Shown here: positions 7,718 through 17,638 of the stretch, piece after piece
Numbering within the stretch: the stretch's first letter is position 1
How the letters are laid out: the number at the start of each line of letters is the position of its first letter
NCBI GenBank assembly: GCA_964502215.1
Contig: CAZCUN010000022.1
Span: 1-45,761 of the forward strand
Direction: 5' to 3'
Source of the DNA: JAALLB01 sp964502215
Lineage (GTDB): Bacteria > Pseudomonadota > Alphaproteobacteria > Rhizobiales > Rhizobiaceae
Length of the DNA: 45,761 bases
Position numbers and translations under genes: made by a program
The notes under the pieces: generated by a model
Seen by the model: only the letters and a program-made list of their open reading frames with translations
Told to the model about the DNA's origin: nothing
The model's database searches: none

Positions 7718-7755
7718 TAATTCGTCTTAGCCTACTTCAAACTCCGTTGTATTTC

Positions 7756-8004
7756 TCAATGCAGGATGGGCGGATCGTGATAATAGCGCGGCTTCAAGTC
7801 CTGTGCTTTTACGATCTCAATACGCTTTTTAGATTTGATACATTTAAGAATGATGTTTCGGTCTACACCTTTTGCAATGGATGCATCGCAACTGGCTTTG
7901 TAATCAGGATCAAGGCTGTTTGGGTCGATGGCTTTCCAAAAGGTTTCGTAGTCGAGACTATCGAGCCACTCTTGAAGGTCTTGTCTGTCTTTGAATTGTT
8001 GCAT
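7756..8004 (-). CDS. Hypothetical protein, 82 aa
   Basis: Of the two overlapping frames here, the minus-strand one has protein-like character: acidic and soluble, with a WLDSLDYETFWKAI stretch and a basic centre (KCIKSKKR). The plus-strand frame at 7714-8154 reads like a shadow: hydrophobic, patchy and rich in Cys and Phe. The ribosome site of the minus gene is poor, so confidence is moderate. It is convergent to the membrane operon and divergent from the gene at 8139. No function can be assigned. Confidence 0.5.
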   Translation of the reverse strand: MQQFKDRQDLQEWLDSLDYETFWKAIDPNSLDPDYKASCDASIAKGVDRNIILKCIKSKKRIEIVKAQDLKPRYYHDPPILH

Positions 8005-8071
8005 GCATTCAGTTTATCACATCTGGGATTCTGGCTGGAAGCTAAATCGACTGAAATATCCACAGTGATTG

Positions 8072-8096
8072 CTCAAAGGTCTGAAATGCCTCAAAG
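8072..8096 (+). promoter_or_regulatory. Repeats in the leader of the second operon
   Basis: CTCAAAG occurs at 8072-8078 and 8090-8096, 18 bases apart. CTGAAAT occurs at 8051-8057 and 8081-8087. CTGAAATGCC at 8081-8090 is identical to 2071-2080 in the divergent region upstream of the first operon. A shared word in two leaders of one element suggests a common regulator. Confidence 0.3.
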
Positions 8097-8138
8097 CTCA
8101 TGTCTTCATGGAGAAGCAGCATTTGTAAGGAGTTCAAA

Positions 8139-8648
8139 ATGCCTGCTTCGATAGCACAAGAATTGAGACAAACTTTCCATATTCATGCATTGCGGTATGA
8201 AGCAAAACATAATTTAACTGGGCGACAGTGGGATCAATATAGTCAACTGACCGAGCGTTGTCAGAATGCCTCTGATAAAGAGGCGAAGTTATTTAATGAA
8301 CGTTATCACGGCCGCATCAATCAGGAATATAAAAAGCTTCTGCATGAAAAAACTGCCAAAACCAAAGATTATAAGCCTGGCTTTGTGCAAGATGATTTAT
8401 TGGATCGTACAGCGCTCTTAAGACAAGCCGACACAAATGTTCGAGATCGTCATGAACAGCGATTGGCATTGATTGAACAAAAAGAAACGCAAGGCATTGA
8501 AACGCTACTTCAGCGTTTTTCACGAGAAAACCAATACACTGGTCAATCAAAAGATGCGTTTGCCCGTGCCGCTAATCGCCGTTCAGGTGAAGAACGACGT
8601 AAGAGTGATGAACAAACGCATAACCCTATCCATCGGCAAACTCGATAA
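8139..8648 (+). CDS. Hypothetical charged helical protein, 169 aa
   Basis: AAGGAG lies 6 bases before ATG 8139, which is preferred over the in-frame ATG at 8100. The protein is soluble, very rich in Lys, Arg, Glu and Gln, predicted almost wholly helical, and ends in a basic tail (about residues 145-169). This composition suggests nucleic-acid binding or an accessory role in DNA processing. I do not recognise the family with confidence. It opens the operon that ends in the recombinase and lies 22 bases before the first of the two paralogs. Confidence 0.7.
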   Translation: MPASIAQELRQTFHIHALRYEAKHNLTGRQWDQYSQLTERCQNASDKEAKLFNERYHGRINQEYKKLLHEKTAKTKDYKPGFVQDDLLDRTALLRQADTNVRDRHEQRLALIEQKETQGIETLLQRFSRENQYTGQSKDAFARAANRRSGEERRKSDEQTHNPIHRQTR

Positions 8649-8670
8649 ACTTTAAGAAAGGAAACTAACC

Positions 8671-9294
8671 ATGGATGTAATGTATACCCCTAAAGAGATG
8701 AAAGGCGTGCAAAGTGCTAGAGACAGTTATTCTGGCAGGTTGCTATCTGATCCACATTTTGACGAAGCCATGATGATTACTGGCATTGTTGAAAAAGGAA
8801 TCCAGGCAACGGGTCGGTTCAAGGAAACCTTGAACGGATACTCTAATTCTTTTGCTAATCCAAAGAAAAATCTTTCTGCTGTGAATGCGGAAAAGATTAT
8901 TCGTGATCTATTTAAAGAACGAACGGGTCTTAGCATGAATGAGTTACGAGAAACCTTCGTTCAGCGGGAAGAAAGCTTAACCGATGAACAGCGCAAAGCT
9001 GCATTCCCTTATGCAGTAGAAATTGGTCCTATGATTAAGGATGGCAATAAAATCTCGTTTAATCGAGCCTTCTCGCATCAAGCAAAGGAATACGCCACAA
9101 AACTCAATATAACTGATCTTGGTGCTAAGCGTATTATGAGTGAGCAATTTGAAGCTGTGAATGGTGAGAAGCTTTATGATTGGGGTAAGGCACAAGAGAA
9201 AGAATATTACCGACCTCAGATTGAAGCAGAAAGGGCAGAACGGTTGCAATCTCAATCTGCAAAACAACAAAAAGGCATGAGTTATTCGCGGTAA
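8671..9294 (+). CDS. Hypothetical protein, paralog A, 207 aa
   Basis: AAAGGA precedes ATG 8671. The protein is soluble and helical. It is clearly homologous to the product of 9703-10407 over nearly its whole length. Shared blocks include SGRLLSDPHF versus STRLLTDPQF near residue 22, IIRDLFK near 73, the pattern I.DGNKISFNRAFSHQA versus I.EGDKIAFHRAYAHQA, then RIMSEQFEA versus RLMSEQYEA, and PQIEAE near the end. Identity looks like about 40 percent by eye. It lacks the Arg/Ser/Asn/Gly-rich tail of its paralog. The family and function are unknown to me; an ancient tandem duplication is the simplest reading. Confidence 0.75.
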   Translation: MDVMYTPKEMKGVQSARDSYSGRLLSDPHFDEAMMITGIVEKGIQATGRFKETLNGYSNSFANPKKNLSAVNAEKIIRDLFKERTGLSMNELRETFVQREESLTDEQRKAAFPYAVEIGPMIKDGNKISFNRAFSHQAKEYATKLNITDLGAKRIMSEQFEAVNGEKLYDWGKAQEKEYYRPQIEAERAERLQSQSAKQQKGMSYSR

Positions 9295-9702
9295 TTGCAT
9301 ACGTATGCAGGTTCAATCAGGAGGTGAAATACAAAAACAGACTAAAACTGAATTAAACGATTGGTTGGTATAAAGCATGTGTTTGGAAATTATAAAATGC
9401 TGTAACCCACATTGGGCATAGCTTATAACACAGTTTAAGCCTGATAGATTGATGGTCTATAGCCGATAGATGGCACGCGCCATTAAGTTGCCCATTAAAA
9501 GCGCATTTTATGCCTTATTTGCGGTCAACACTTGAACCTTCTCAGCCAACATTCTCGGCTTCTTAATCGGATCGATGGGTTTTAAACCCCACTAAACTAC
9601 GAACAATGCTGTTTGTGGACGCGGGGAGCTTTGTTCAAAATTTTAAAAGCAAAAAGCCAATCATCTGATCTCAATCAACAATTAAAAAAGAAAGAACCAA
9701 TT
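9295..9702. other. 408-base noncoding region between the paralogs
   Basis: This is the longest gap in the element and I see no convincing gene in it. A 22-codon frame at 9305-9373 is too short to support. It holds a perfect 12-base palindrome GCATACGTATGC just after the paralog A stop (about 9297-9308), a TGGGTTTTAAACCCCA palindrome near 9577-9592, a GCGC/GCGC inverted pair near 9477-9504, and TAGA/TCTA near 9445-9460. A promoter for paralog B, a small RNA or a recombination or transfer site are all possible. Confidence 0.4.
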
Positions 9703-10407
9703 ATGAATACTATATATGAACCGATTGATACTGAAATGATGGCTGAATGCAGAGATGGCTTTAGCACACGTTTATTGACTGATCCGCAGTTTGAAGAATT
9801 TGTTTCCATATGCACCATCCTTAATAGAGAAATCCATAAGTCTGGTAGCTTTATCGAAAAGCTTGAGAATTATGCTTTTACCATCTCAAGAAGTGAGAAG
9901 GGTATTAATGCCGGTAAAGCCGACACGATTATCCGAGATCTATTCAAAGGCATGTTTGGTCAATCTATGGATCAAATGCGCAAAGCGCTTCAAAAAACTG
10001 AAGAAGAACTGAGCGAAGATGCGTTAGCCAATGGCTATGATTACGCTATTCAAACGCTCAAAATGATTGAAGAAGGCGATAAGATAGCTTTCCACCGTGC
10101 TTATGCGCATCAAGCGGCACTTATGGCGACTGAACTATCGATTACGGATATTGCTGCAAAGAGGCTCATGAGCGAACAATATGAGGCTCAAGAGGGGCAC
10201 GAGTTTTACGAAGCTGGCAAGCAAGTAGAAGATAAATTCTACACGCCTCAGATAGAAGCTGAAAAGCGTAGTCGTGGAACACGTGGTTCGTCTCAGTACA
10301 ATCGCTCGAATTATAGCAATCGTGGTAGTAAAGATAATCGTGATACTCAGAACACCCGTAGCAGTCAGAACGGGTATCAGCGTCAACCTCAACCAACGAA
10401 TGGGTGA
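9703..10407 (+). CDS. Hypothetical protein, paralog B with low-complexity tail, 234 aa
   Basis: The start ATG 9703 is chosen because it aligns with the start of paralog A; an upstream TTG at 9613 would add an unrelated extension. Residues 1-185 match paralog A throughout. The last ~50 residues are different: rich in Arg, Ser, Asn, Gly, Gln and Tyr (for example GSSQYNRSNYSNRGS). Such disordered, basic, RG-containing tails often bind RNA or DNA or drive assembly. The function is unknown. The gene is followed after 9 bases by the next gene and is probably co-transcribed with it and with the recombinase. Confidence 0.75.
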   Translation: MNTIYEPIDTEMMAECRDGFSTRLLTDPQFEEFVSICTILNREIHKSGSFIEKLENYAFTISRSEKGINAGKADTIIRDLFKGMFGQSMDQMRKALQKTEEELSEDALANGYDYAIQTLKMIEEGDKIAFHRAYAHQAALMATELSITDIAAKRLMSEQYEAQEGHEFYEAGKQVEDKFYTPQIEAEKRSRGTRGSSQYNRSNYSNRGSKDNRDTQNTRSSQNGYQRQPQPTNG

Positions 10408-10416
10408 GGATTTAAC

Positions 10417-10950
10417 ATGGAAATATCAAACCTTAATCTAGGCTATCATATCAGACGTGATATTCTTGAACCTTGTGGGGGAGCGCGTAGAGCGCTTCCC
10501 TGTATTGACGCCAATGCGCTTATTATTTTCCCGCATGATTTGAAAGCTTTTGCTATTCCGCATGAGTATGTTGCCATCCTGGCTGACACCTATCGGCGTT
10601 ATCTTATTGCAGCTTATATTTTTAGCTGTTCTATCATCACCTCTGATAGTGCTGCTGATGAACCAGACCGCAATGAAGAAGCACTGATTTATGACCACAC
10701 AACGCTTGTTCTAATTCATAAGGCTTTTGGTGTTCCTTTTGAAAAAGGCGCGTTTAATCTTGATGCTGCAATTGGTTTTATTGAAGAAGAAGCTAACCTT
10801 TCTAAAATAATTGCCATTCGTTGGTGCATGATGATGGAATACATCACATTCGAAGATCAACGCATCGACATGCTTCTTAATCAGAATGATAAAACCAACT
10901 CAAATAAGCCTGACAAGCAAGTAGATGAAGCGGGAGGTGAAGATGGATAA
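10417..10950 (+). CDS. Hypothetical protein, 177 aa
   Basis: GAGGA precedes ATG 10417. The protein is probably cytoplasmic and acidic. It has a hydrophobic middle (RRYLIAAYIFSCSIITS) that reads as a buried helix rather than a sure membrane segment, and a polar Asn/Asp/Lys tail. No family recognised. Its last codons contain the GGAGG ribosome site of the following gene, and the two overlap by 8 bases, so their translation is linked. Confidence 0.7.
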   Translation: MEISNLNLGYHIRRDILEPCGGARRALPCIDANALIIFPHDLKAFAIPHEYVAILADTYRRYLIAAYIFSCSIITSDSAADEPDRNEEALIYDHTTLVLIHKAFGVPFEKGAFNLDAAIGFIEEEANLSKIIAIRWCMMMEYITFEDQRIDMLLNQNDKTNSNKPDKQVDEAGGEDG

Positions 10951-11286
10951 ATCAAATGATCATATCATTGAGCCACTCTTTACGAATATCAAGATTGATG
11001 TGAAGCGGTTTGAACCTTATTTTGATGATCCAGACCTCACTCAAGCTGAACGTGAAGAGCTGTTAGAAACAATCTTTGCAATTGTATTGGGCTTTGTTGA
11101 TTTAGGTTTTGGCATTCATCCTATTCAGCAAGCCTGTGAGCAAAATGATATTTATTCTGAAATTGCCACACTTGATCTAATGGATTTGTTAGAATCAATG
11201 TCCATTACAAAAGACGATGATGTTGAAAAGAATGTAAAAAGAAACACAAATCCCATTCGGCAGTCATTTGAGAAAGGAACGACACT

Positions 11287-11290
<4 letters not shown>
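10943..11290 (+). CDS. Hypothetical acidic protein, 115 aa
   Basis: GGGAGGTGAAG stands directly before ATG 10943, which I prefer to the in-frame ATG at 10925 that lies ahead of this site. The protein is soluble, acidic and probably all-helical, with a more basic tail (VEKNVKRN). It overlaps the recombinase start by 4 bases (ATGA), so it is translated together with the recombinase. It could be a recombination directionality factor or another recombinase partner by position. However, it is acidic and shows no helix-turn-helix I can identify, so that role is only a guess. Confidence 0.7.
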
Positions 11291-12945
<1,655 letters not shown>

Positions 12946-12949
12946 AGGG

Positions 12950-12978
12950 GTTATAGGGGGCTTCTCAAATAAATCCAA
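12950..12978 (-). promoter_or_regulatory. Probable tRNA-Leu promoter
   Basis: On the minus strand TTGGAT (12973-12978) and TATAAC (12950-12955) are 17 bases apart, placing the transcription start near 12943, about 30 bases before the tRNA 5' end. The recombinase stop codon (12943-12945) coincides with this start, so the two convergent transcription units meet here. Confidence 0.45.
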
Positions 12979-13063
12979 GCAAAAAGTTGCGTTTATTCAT
13001 GAATTTTTTGATTTTTTTAAAACTGCAAAAAATAACACAACATTGTTTAATATTACGACGGTC

Positions 13064-13080
13064 TGCCTAAAATATAGGCA
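13064..13080. other. Hairpin upstream of glnB
   Basis: TGCCTA and TAGGCA form a perfect 6-base stem around a 5-base loop in the AT-rich leader of glnB. It could be an operator or an mRNA hairpin. I found no convincing sigma-54 promoter in the 260-base gap before glnB. Confidence 0.3.
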
Positions 13081-13206
13081 AAAACGGACATCTCATTACA
13101 AATACTACCAGAAAACGTTATTCATCCAAAATTATGATTGCAAATTAACTTGTCGTTGCCTGCGTCACATAGCAGAAGTTCTACAGTTTTTCAGATTGGA
13201 AGTAAT

Positions 13207-13545
13207 ATGAAAAAAATTGAAGCAATAATTAAGCCGTTTAAATTGGACGAAGTGAAGGAAGCTTTGCAAGAAGTTGGGCTTCAAGGCATCACGGTTACAG
13301 AAGCTAAAGGTTTTGGGCGTCAAAAAGGCCATACTGAGCTGTACAGAGGTGCGGAATATGTGGTTGATTTTCTTCCAAAAGTTAAACTTGAAATTGTAAC
13401 AGATGATGAAACTGTTGAAGCTGCTGTGGATGCTATCCGCAATGCCGCGCAAACAGGACGCATTGGGGATGGTAAGATTTTTGTCTCTAGCGTTGAAGAG
13501 GTCATAAGAATTCGTACCGGCGAAACCGGCTCCGAAGCTATCTAA
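13207..13545 (+). CDS. glnB: Nitrogen regulatory protein PII
   Basis: A trimeric signal protein that senses 2-oxoglutarate and ATP/ADP and is uridylylated by GlnD when nitrogen is scarce. It then acts on the adenylyltransferase GlnE and the NtrB/NtrC system. The length is exactly 112 residues. The T-loop is canonical and carries Tyr51, the uridylylation site, in ELYRGAEYVVDF, and the C-terminal signature GKIFV is present. GGAAG precedes ATG 13207; an in-frame start 69 bases upstream would add an unconserved extension. It lies 70 bases before glnA, the standard alphaproteobacterial glnBA pair. The gap contains a small GC hairpin (near 13570-13583) that might modulate read-through. Confidence 0.97.
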   Translation: MKKIEAIIKPFKLDEVKEALQEVGLQGITVTEAKGFGRQKGHTELYRGAEYVVDFLPKVKLEIVTDDETVEAAVDAIRNAAQTGRIGDGKIFVSSVEEVIRIRTGETGSEAI

Positions 13546-13615
13546 AACTAACAGTAGCAAATAAATATGCGGGCACGCCTGCATCAGTAAGGGTATACTT
13601 AGAAAGGTCATAGAC

Positions 13616-15025
13616 ATGAGTTCAGCTAAAGAAATAATTAAGAGAATTAAAGACGAGGACGTTAAGTACCTCGACGTCCGTTTTACTGATCCAAAAGGTA
13701 AAATGCAGCACGTAACAATGGATGCAGATCTTGTTGACGAAGATATGTTTGCAGACGGTATCATGTTTGACGGTTCATCTATTGAAGGTTGGAAAGCAAT
13801 CAATGAGTCAGATATGACGTTGATTATGGATCCATCATCAGCTCACATGGACCCTTTCTTCGCACAATCTACAATGGCTATTTTCTGTGATGTTGTTGAT
13901 CCGGTAACTGGAGAACCTTACAATCGTGACCCACGCGGCACAGCTAAAAAAGCTGAAGCGTATTTGAAGTCAACAGGTATTGGTGACACTGTTTTTGTTG
14001 GTCCAGAAGCTGAATTCTTTGTATTTGATGATGTTCGCTTTTCTGCAGATCCTTACAATACAGGTTTCTCGCTAGATTGTTCTGAATTACCTTCAAACAC
14101 AAATACTGAATATGAAGGTGGCAACATGGGTCACCGTCCACGTACAAAAGGCGGTTACTTCCCTGTTCCTCCAATTGACTCAGGTCAAGATTACCGTGGC
14201 GAAATGCTTTCAGTAATTAAAGAAATGGGCGTTGTTGTTGAAAAGCATCACCACGAAGTGGCTGCAGCGCAACATGAACTTGGTATCATGTTCGACACGC
14301 TTTCAGTAAATGCTGATAAAATGCAAATCTATAAATATGCCGTACACCAGGTTGCGCATGCATATGGCAAGACAGCAACATTCATGCCGAAGCCTGTTTA
14401 TGGTGATAACGGTACAGGTATGCACGTTCACCAGTCTATCTGGAAAGATGGTAAGCCAACTTTTGCAGGTAATGAATATGCAGGCCTTTCAGAAAGCTGC
14501 CTATACTATATCGGCGGTATCATTAAGCACGCTAAAGCACTAAACGCTTTCACAAACCCATCAACAAACTCTTATAAGCGTTTGGTTCCAGGTTATGAAG
14601 CACCCGTTCTACTTGCATACTCTGCTCGTAACCGCTCAGCTTCTTGTCGTATTCCTTTTGGTAATTCACCAAAGTCTAAGCGTGTTGAAGTTCGCTTCCC
14701 AGACCCAATGGCTAACCCATACCTTGCATTTGCTGCAATGTTGATGGCTGGTCTTGATGGTATCAAAAACAAAATTCACCCAGGTGAAGCTATGGATAAA
14801 GATCTATACGATCTTCCGCCAAGCCAGTTGAAGCGCATCCCAACAGTATGTGGTTCATTACGTGAAGCGCTTGATAGTCTTTCTAAAGACAATAAGTTCC
14901 TTCTAGAGGGTGATGTTTTCGATAAAGACCAAATCGAAGCTTATATCGATCTCAAGATGGAAGAAGTTCTTCGCTACGAAATGACACCACACCCAGTAGA
15001 GTTTGATATGTATTACTCTACATAA
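13616..15025 (+). CDS. glnA: Glutamine synthetase type I
   Basis: Makes glutamine from glutamate, ammonia and ATP; a cytoplasmic dodecamer and the main ammonia-assimilating enzyme. The 469-residue length is that of GSI-beta enzymes. The start region FDGSSIEGW, the ATP-binding region KPVYGDNGTGMHVHQS, and the glutamate/ATP site NRSASCRIP are all present. The adenylylation tyrosine lies in KDLYDLPP (codon at 14807-14809, residue 398 counting Met), so GlnE/PII control is expected. AGAAAGG precedes the ATG. It is co-transcribed with glnB and ended by a clear terminator. Confidence 0.98.
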   Translation: MSSAKEIIKRIKDEDVKYLDVRFTDPKGKMQHVTMDADLVDEDMFADGIMFDGSSIEGWKAINESDMTLIMDPSSAHMDPFFAQSTMAIFCDVVDPVTGEPYNRDPRGTAKKAEAYLKSTGIGDTVFVGPEAEFFVFDDVRFSADPYNTGFSLDCSELPSNTNTEYEGGNMGHRPRTKGGYFPVPPIDSGQDYRGEMLSVIKEMGVVVEKHHHEVAAAQHELGIMFDTLSVNADKMQIYKYAVHQVAHAYGKTATFMPKPVYGDNGTGMHVHQSIWKDGKPTFAGNEYAGLSESCLYYIGGIIKHAKALNAFTNPSTNSYKRLVPGYEAPVLLAYSARNRSASCRIPFGNSPKSKRVEVRFPDPMANPYLAFAAMLMAGLDGIKNKIHPGEAMDKDLYDLPPSQLKRIPTVCGSLREALDSLSKDNKFLLEGDVFDKDQIEAYIDLKMEEVLRYEMTPHPVEFDMYYST

Positions 15026-15051
15026 GTTTTCTCCCAAGAAAATAAACTTAG

Positions 15052-15077
15052 CCCCGGCATTTATGTCGGGGTTTTTT
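15052..15077 (+). terminator. Rho-independent terminator of glnA
   Basis: An 8-base stem from CCCCGGCA (15052-15059) to TGTCGGGG (15064-15071), with one G-U pair and a TTTA loop, is followed directly by six T residues. It ends the glnBA transcript. Confidence 0.9.
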
Positions 15078-15126
15078 GTTGCATTCAGGAAGGCTTGATG
15101 ATTTCCTCAAAATGGAGGAATTAATA

Positions 15127-16380
15127 GTGACCAAAAAATCCCAAAAAATAGCTATAATTGGTGCAGGCATTGTAGGCGTCTCAACTGCTATATGGCTTCA
15201 AAGAGCTGGACATGAGGTGGTCTTGATTGACCGTGAGGGTGTAGCTTCTGGAACATCTTATGGAAATGCCGGTATTCTGGCTTGCTCAGGTATTATTCCT
15301 GTAACGACGCCTGGGCTTGTTTTAAAAGCGCCCAAAATGTTGTTTGATCCTAATCAACCTTTGTTTTTGCGCTGGTCGTATTTGCCAAAAATTCTACCGT
15401 GGCTTGTCGGGTTTTTACGCAAAGCAAACTTGAAAGACATGAAGAATATCACCTCTAAATTGCATATGGTAATGCATGATAGCGTTGATCAACACAAAGC
15501 ATTAGCCAAAGGGACGAGTGCAGAAAAATACATAATCACAAAAGGCTTGCTGCATGTTTATAATAAGAAATCTGACTTTGAAAAAGATAATTTAGCCTGG
15601 GAAACACTTAAGAAGACAGGTCTTGAGTTTGTTGAAGTTGATGCTGCGGGCATTGAGGAATATGACCCTTCATTAAAAAACAAATTTGAGTATGGCATCC
15701 TCAGTCGCAGTGATGGGCATATTACAGATCCCAGTACCTATATAAATGCATTGGCAAAGCACTTTGAAGAGCAAGGTGGCAAAATAATAATTGGCGAAGC
15801 TCATAATATGCTGATGCAAGGAAATGCAGTAGCAGCCGTTGAAATCAAAAATGGTGAAGCGATAAAAGCAGATCATGTAGTTTTAACAGCGGGTGTTTGG
15901 TCTGGTGAATTGGCCAAGAAATTAGGCTTAGATGTGCCACTAGAAAGTGAGCGCGGATATCATCTAGAGTTTATAAATTCCAATATCGAGCTGAAGTACC
16001 CACTCATGATTAAGTCTGGAAAATTTGGAATGAATTCGATGAATGGAAGGTTACGTTGTGCTGGAATTGTTGAACTTGGCGGATTAGATGCAGAGCCAAG
16101 CAGAGCGCCTTTTGAACTGCTTAAAAGACAAGTTAAAGAGCTTTTCCCTGAACTTGAATATGATGAAATAAAAGAATGGATGGGGCATCGACCCTCAACA
16201 ACAGACTCGCTTCCTTTGATTGGGGCTCTAGAAAAAACACCCAATGTATGGGCAGGATTCGGGCATCAGCATTTAGGGCTGACAGGTGGCCCAAGAACAG
16301 GTAAATGGTTGGCACAAATGATTTCAGGCGAAAAGCCAAATGAAGATCTTTCAGCTTTTGCTCCAAACAGGTTTGAATAA
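15127..16380 (+). CDS. FAD-dependent D-amino acid dehydrogenase family protein
   Basis: A DadA/DAO-type flavoprotein that oxidises D-amino acids (or a related amine) to the keto acid and ammonia. An N-terminal dinucleotide-binding motif (IIGAGIVGVSTA, about residues 10-21) is followed by a GTSYGNAG segment typical of DadA proteins. Near the C-terminus, GHRPSTTDSLPLIG and GHQHLGLTGGPRTG match the FAD and substrate end of the fold. Length 417 is usual. GGAGG lies 8 bases before GTG 15127, which I take as the start over an upstream ATG at 15112. The next gene begins 6 bases after its stop. The exact substrate cannot be told from sequence; it is DadA-like but dadA itself is not certain. Confidence 0.85.
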   Translation: MTKKSQKIAIIGAGIVGVSTAIWLQRAGHEVVLIDREGVASGTSYGNAGILACSGIIPVTTPGLVLKAPKMLFDPNQPLFLRWSYLPKILPWLVGFLRKANLKDMKNITSKLHMVMHDSVDQHKALAKGTSAEKYIITKGLLHVYNKKSDFEKDNLAWETLKKTGLEFVEVDAAGIEEYDPSLKNKFEYGILSRSDGHITDPSTYINALAKHFEEQGGKIIIGEAHNMLMQGNAVAAVEIKNGEAIKADHVVLTAGVWSGELAKKLGLDVPLESERGYHLEFINSNIELKYPLMIKSGKFGMNSMNGRLRCAGIVELGGLDAEPSRAPFELLKRQVKELFPELEYDEIKEWMGHRPSTTDSLPLIGALEKTPNVWAGFGHQHLGLTGGPRTGKWLAQMISGEKPNEDLSAFAPNRFE

Positions 16381-16386
16381 TTTATC

Positions 16387-17175
16387 ATGGAACAAGCAAT
16401 TCATTTTTTGGAAGAAACCCAAGTGCTTTTTAACTTGCTTGCTGAACTTGATGAAGCAGATTTTAAGCGTGAGACTTTATTCAAAGAATGGACGATTAAT
16501 GACATTATCGTTCATCTTCATTTTTGGAACATGGGTGCGGATTTATCGCTCAATGAACCAGATAAATATGATGAGATGATGAGCCAGTTTTTTGATGCCA
16601 TTCAAACAGGTAATTTACGAAAACACGAAAATGCAGTCATCCACGAAAGAGGCAAGGCGCTGCTTGAGATCTGGTATAATTTATCAAAAAAACTAGCCAG
16701 AGATTTTTCAACAGTTGATCCCAAACAAAGGTTGAAATGGGCAGGGCCAACCATGTCAGCACGTACATGCATCAGTGCAAGGCAGATGGAAGTTTGGGCG
16801 CATGGGCAAGCAATTTTTGATTTGCTCGGTAGAGACAGAGCTGAAGATGATCGTATCAAAAATATTGTTGTGCTTGGTATCAATGCATTCGGCTGGACGC
16901 ATCAGGTTCATCAACTAGATGGGCCTGATGTGATGCCCTACGTAGAGTTGATTTCACCAAGTGGTGAAGCATGGAGCTTCGGCGATGATAGTGATGAACA
17001 ATCTATCAAAGGCAAAGCAACTGACTTTGCAAAAGTTGTAACGCAAACGCGTAATATCGCTGATACTGATTTGCTTGTTAAAGGTGATGCCGCTAAAATT
17101 TGGATGCAACACGCACAATGTTTTGCAGGGCCACCAGAGACGCCGCCAGATCCAGGATTGCGCAAGAAAGCCTAA
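16387..17175 (+). CDS. TIGR03084-type DinB/maleylpyruvate isomerase-like protein
   Basis: A 262-residue protein with an N-terminal DinB-like four-helix bundle of the mycothiol-dependent maleylpyruvate isomerase family. The potential metal histidines are in INDIIVHLHFWN (about residues 38-49), and a further one lies in RQMEVWAHGQAIFD. The C-terminal half is a separate alpha/beta domain typical of the TIGR03084 group. Members are thought to bind a metal, but their reaction is not established. It starts 6 bases after the dehydrogenase stop and is probably in the same transcript. No thiol cofactor genes lie nearby. Confidence 0.8.
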   Translation: MEQAIHFLEETQVLFNLLAELDEADFKRETLFKEWTINDIIVHLHFWNMGADLSLNEPDKYDEMMSQFFDAIQTGNLRKHENAVIHERGKALLEIWYNLSKKLARDFSTVDPKQRLKWAGPTMSARTCISARQMEVWAHGQAIFDLLGRDRAEDDRIKNIVVLGINAFGWTHQVHQLDGPDVMPYVELISPSGEAWSFGDDSDEQSIKGKATDFAKVVTQTRNIADTDLLVKGDAAKIWMQHAQCFAGPPETPPDPGLRKKA

Positions 17176-17236
17176 TCTTTCTATTTACATTTTTGCTCAC
17201 TAACCTAGTTTAATTTGTATAACATGGAGTACAAGA

Positions 17237-17635
17237 ATGCAGTTTTTTACCGCCTATATTTCAGGCTTGATTGCTTTTTTAGTGATTGATTTTATTTGGC
17301 TTAAATATGTAGCTCTAAGTTTTTATAGAGGCCAGATAGGACATTTAATGCTTGATAAGCCAAACCTTGGCATCGCTGGTTTGTTTTATTTAGTTTATGT
17401 CGTTGGCGTGGTTGTCTTAGCAGTTAACCCAGCGCTTGAAAAAAGCCAATGGACAACCGCAGTTCTTTATGGCGGTTTGCTTGGCTTTGTTGCTTATGGA
17501 ACTTACGACATTACCAACCTAGCAACTTTAAAAACTTGGCCGCCAATTGTTTCTATCATCGATATGATATGGGGAACTGTGCTTACTGCAAGTGTGGCAA
17601 CGATTGCTTATTTCGTAACGTCATCATTTCGCTAG
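17237..17635 (+). CDS. DUF2177 family membrane protein
   Basis: A 132-residue inner-membrane protein with four hydrophobic segments (about residues 5-25, 48-68, 77-95 and 105-128). Features of the DUF2177 family include the conserved FIWLKYVA near the N-terminus, YGTYDITNLATLK in the third helix region and DMIWGT in the last. The function of the family is unknown. GGAG is found upstream of ATG 17237. It stands 61 bases after the previous gene and faces the ankyrin gene, whose stop lies 4 bases away on the other strand. Confidence 0.88.
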   Translation: MQFFTAYISGLIAFLVIDFIWLKYVALSFYRGQIGHLMLDKPNLGIAGLFYLVYVVGVVVLAVNPALEKSQWTTAVLYGGLLGFVAYGTYDITNLATLKTWPPIVSIIDMIWGTVLTASVATIAYFVTSSFR

Positions 17636-17638
17636 AAG

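Noticed and set aside
7714..8154. 146-codon plus-strand frame starting with an ATGA overlap after the 88-aa gene
   Set aside because: The overlap is tempting, but the translation is patchy and Cys/Phe-rich, while the opposite strand gives a convincing acidic protein.
9305..9373. 22-codon frame after paralog A
   Set aside because: Too short, with no ribosome site of its own; the AGGAGG inside it has no good start after it.
9480..9495. TAAGTTGCCC as a transfer nick site
   Set aside because: Only about 8 of 12 positions fit the RSF1010/pTF1-type consensus, and the core G and C order differs; too weak to call.
13138..13206. In-frame upstream extension of glnB
   Set aside because: PII proteins begin at MKKIEAIIKPFK; the added residues are not conserved and the ribosome site is before 13207.
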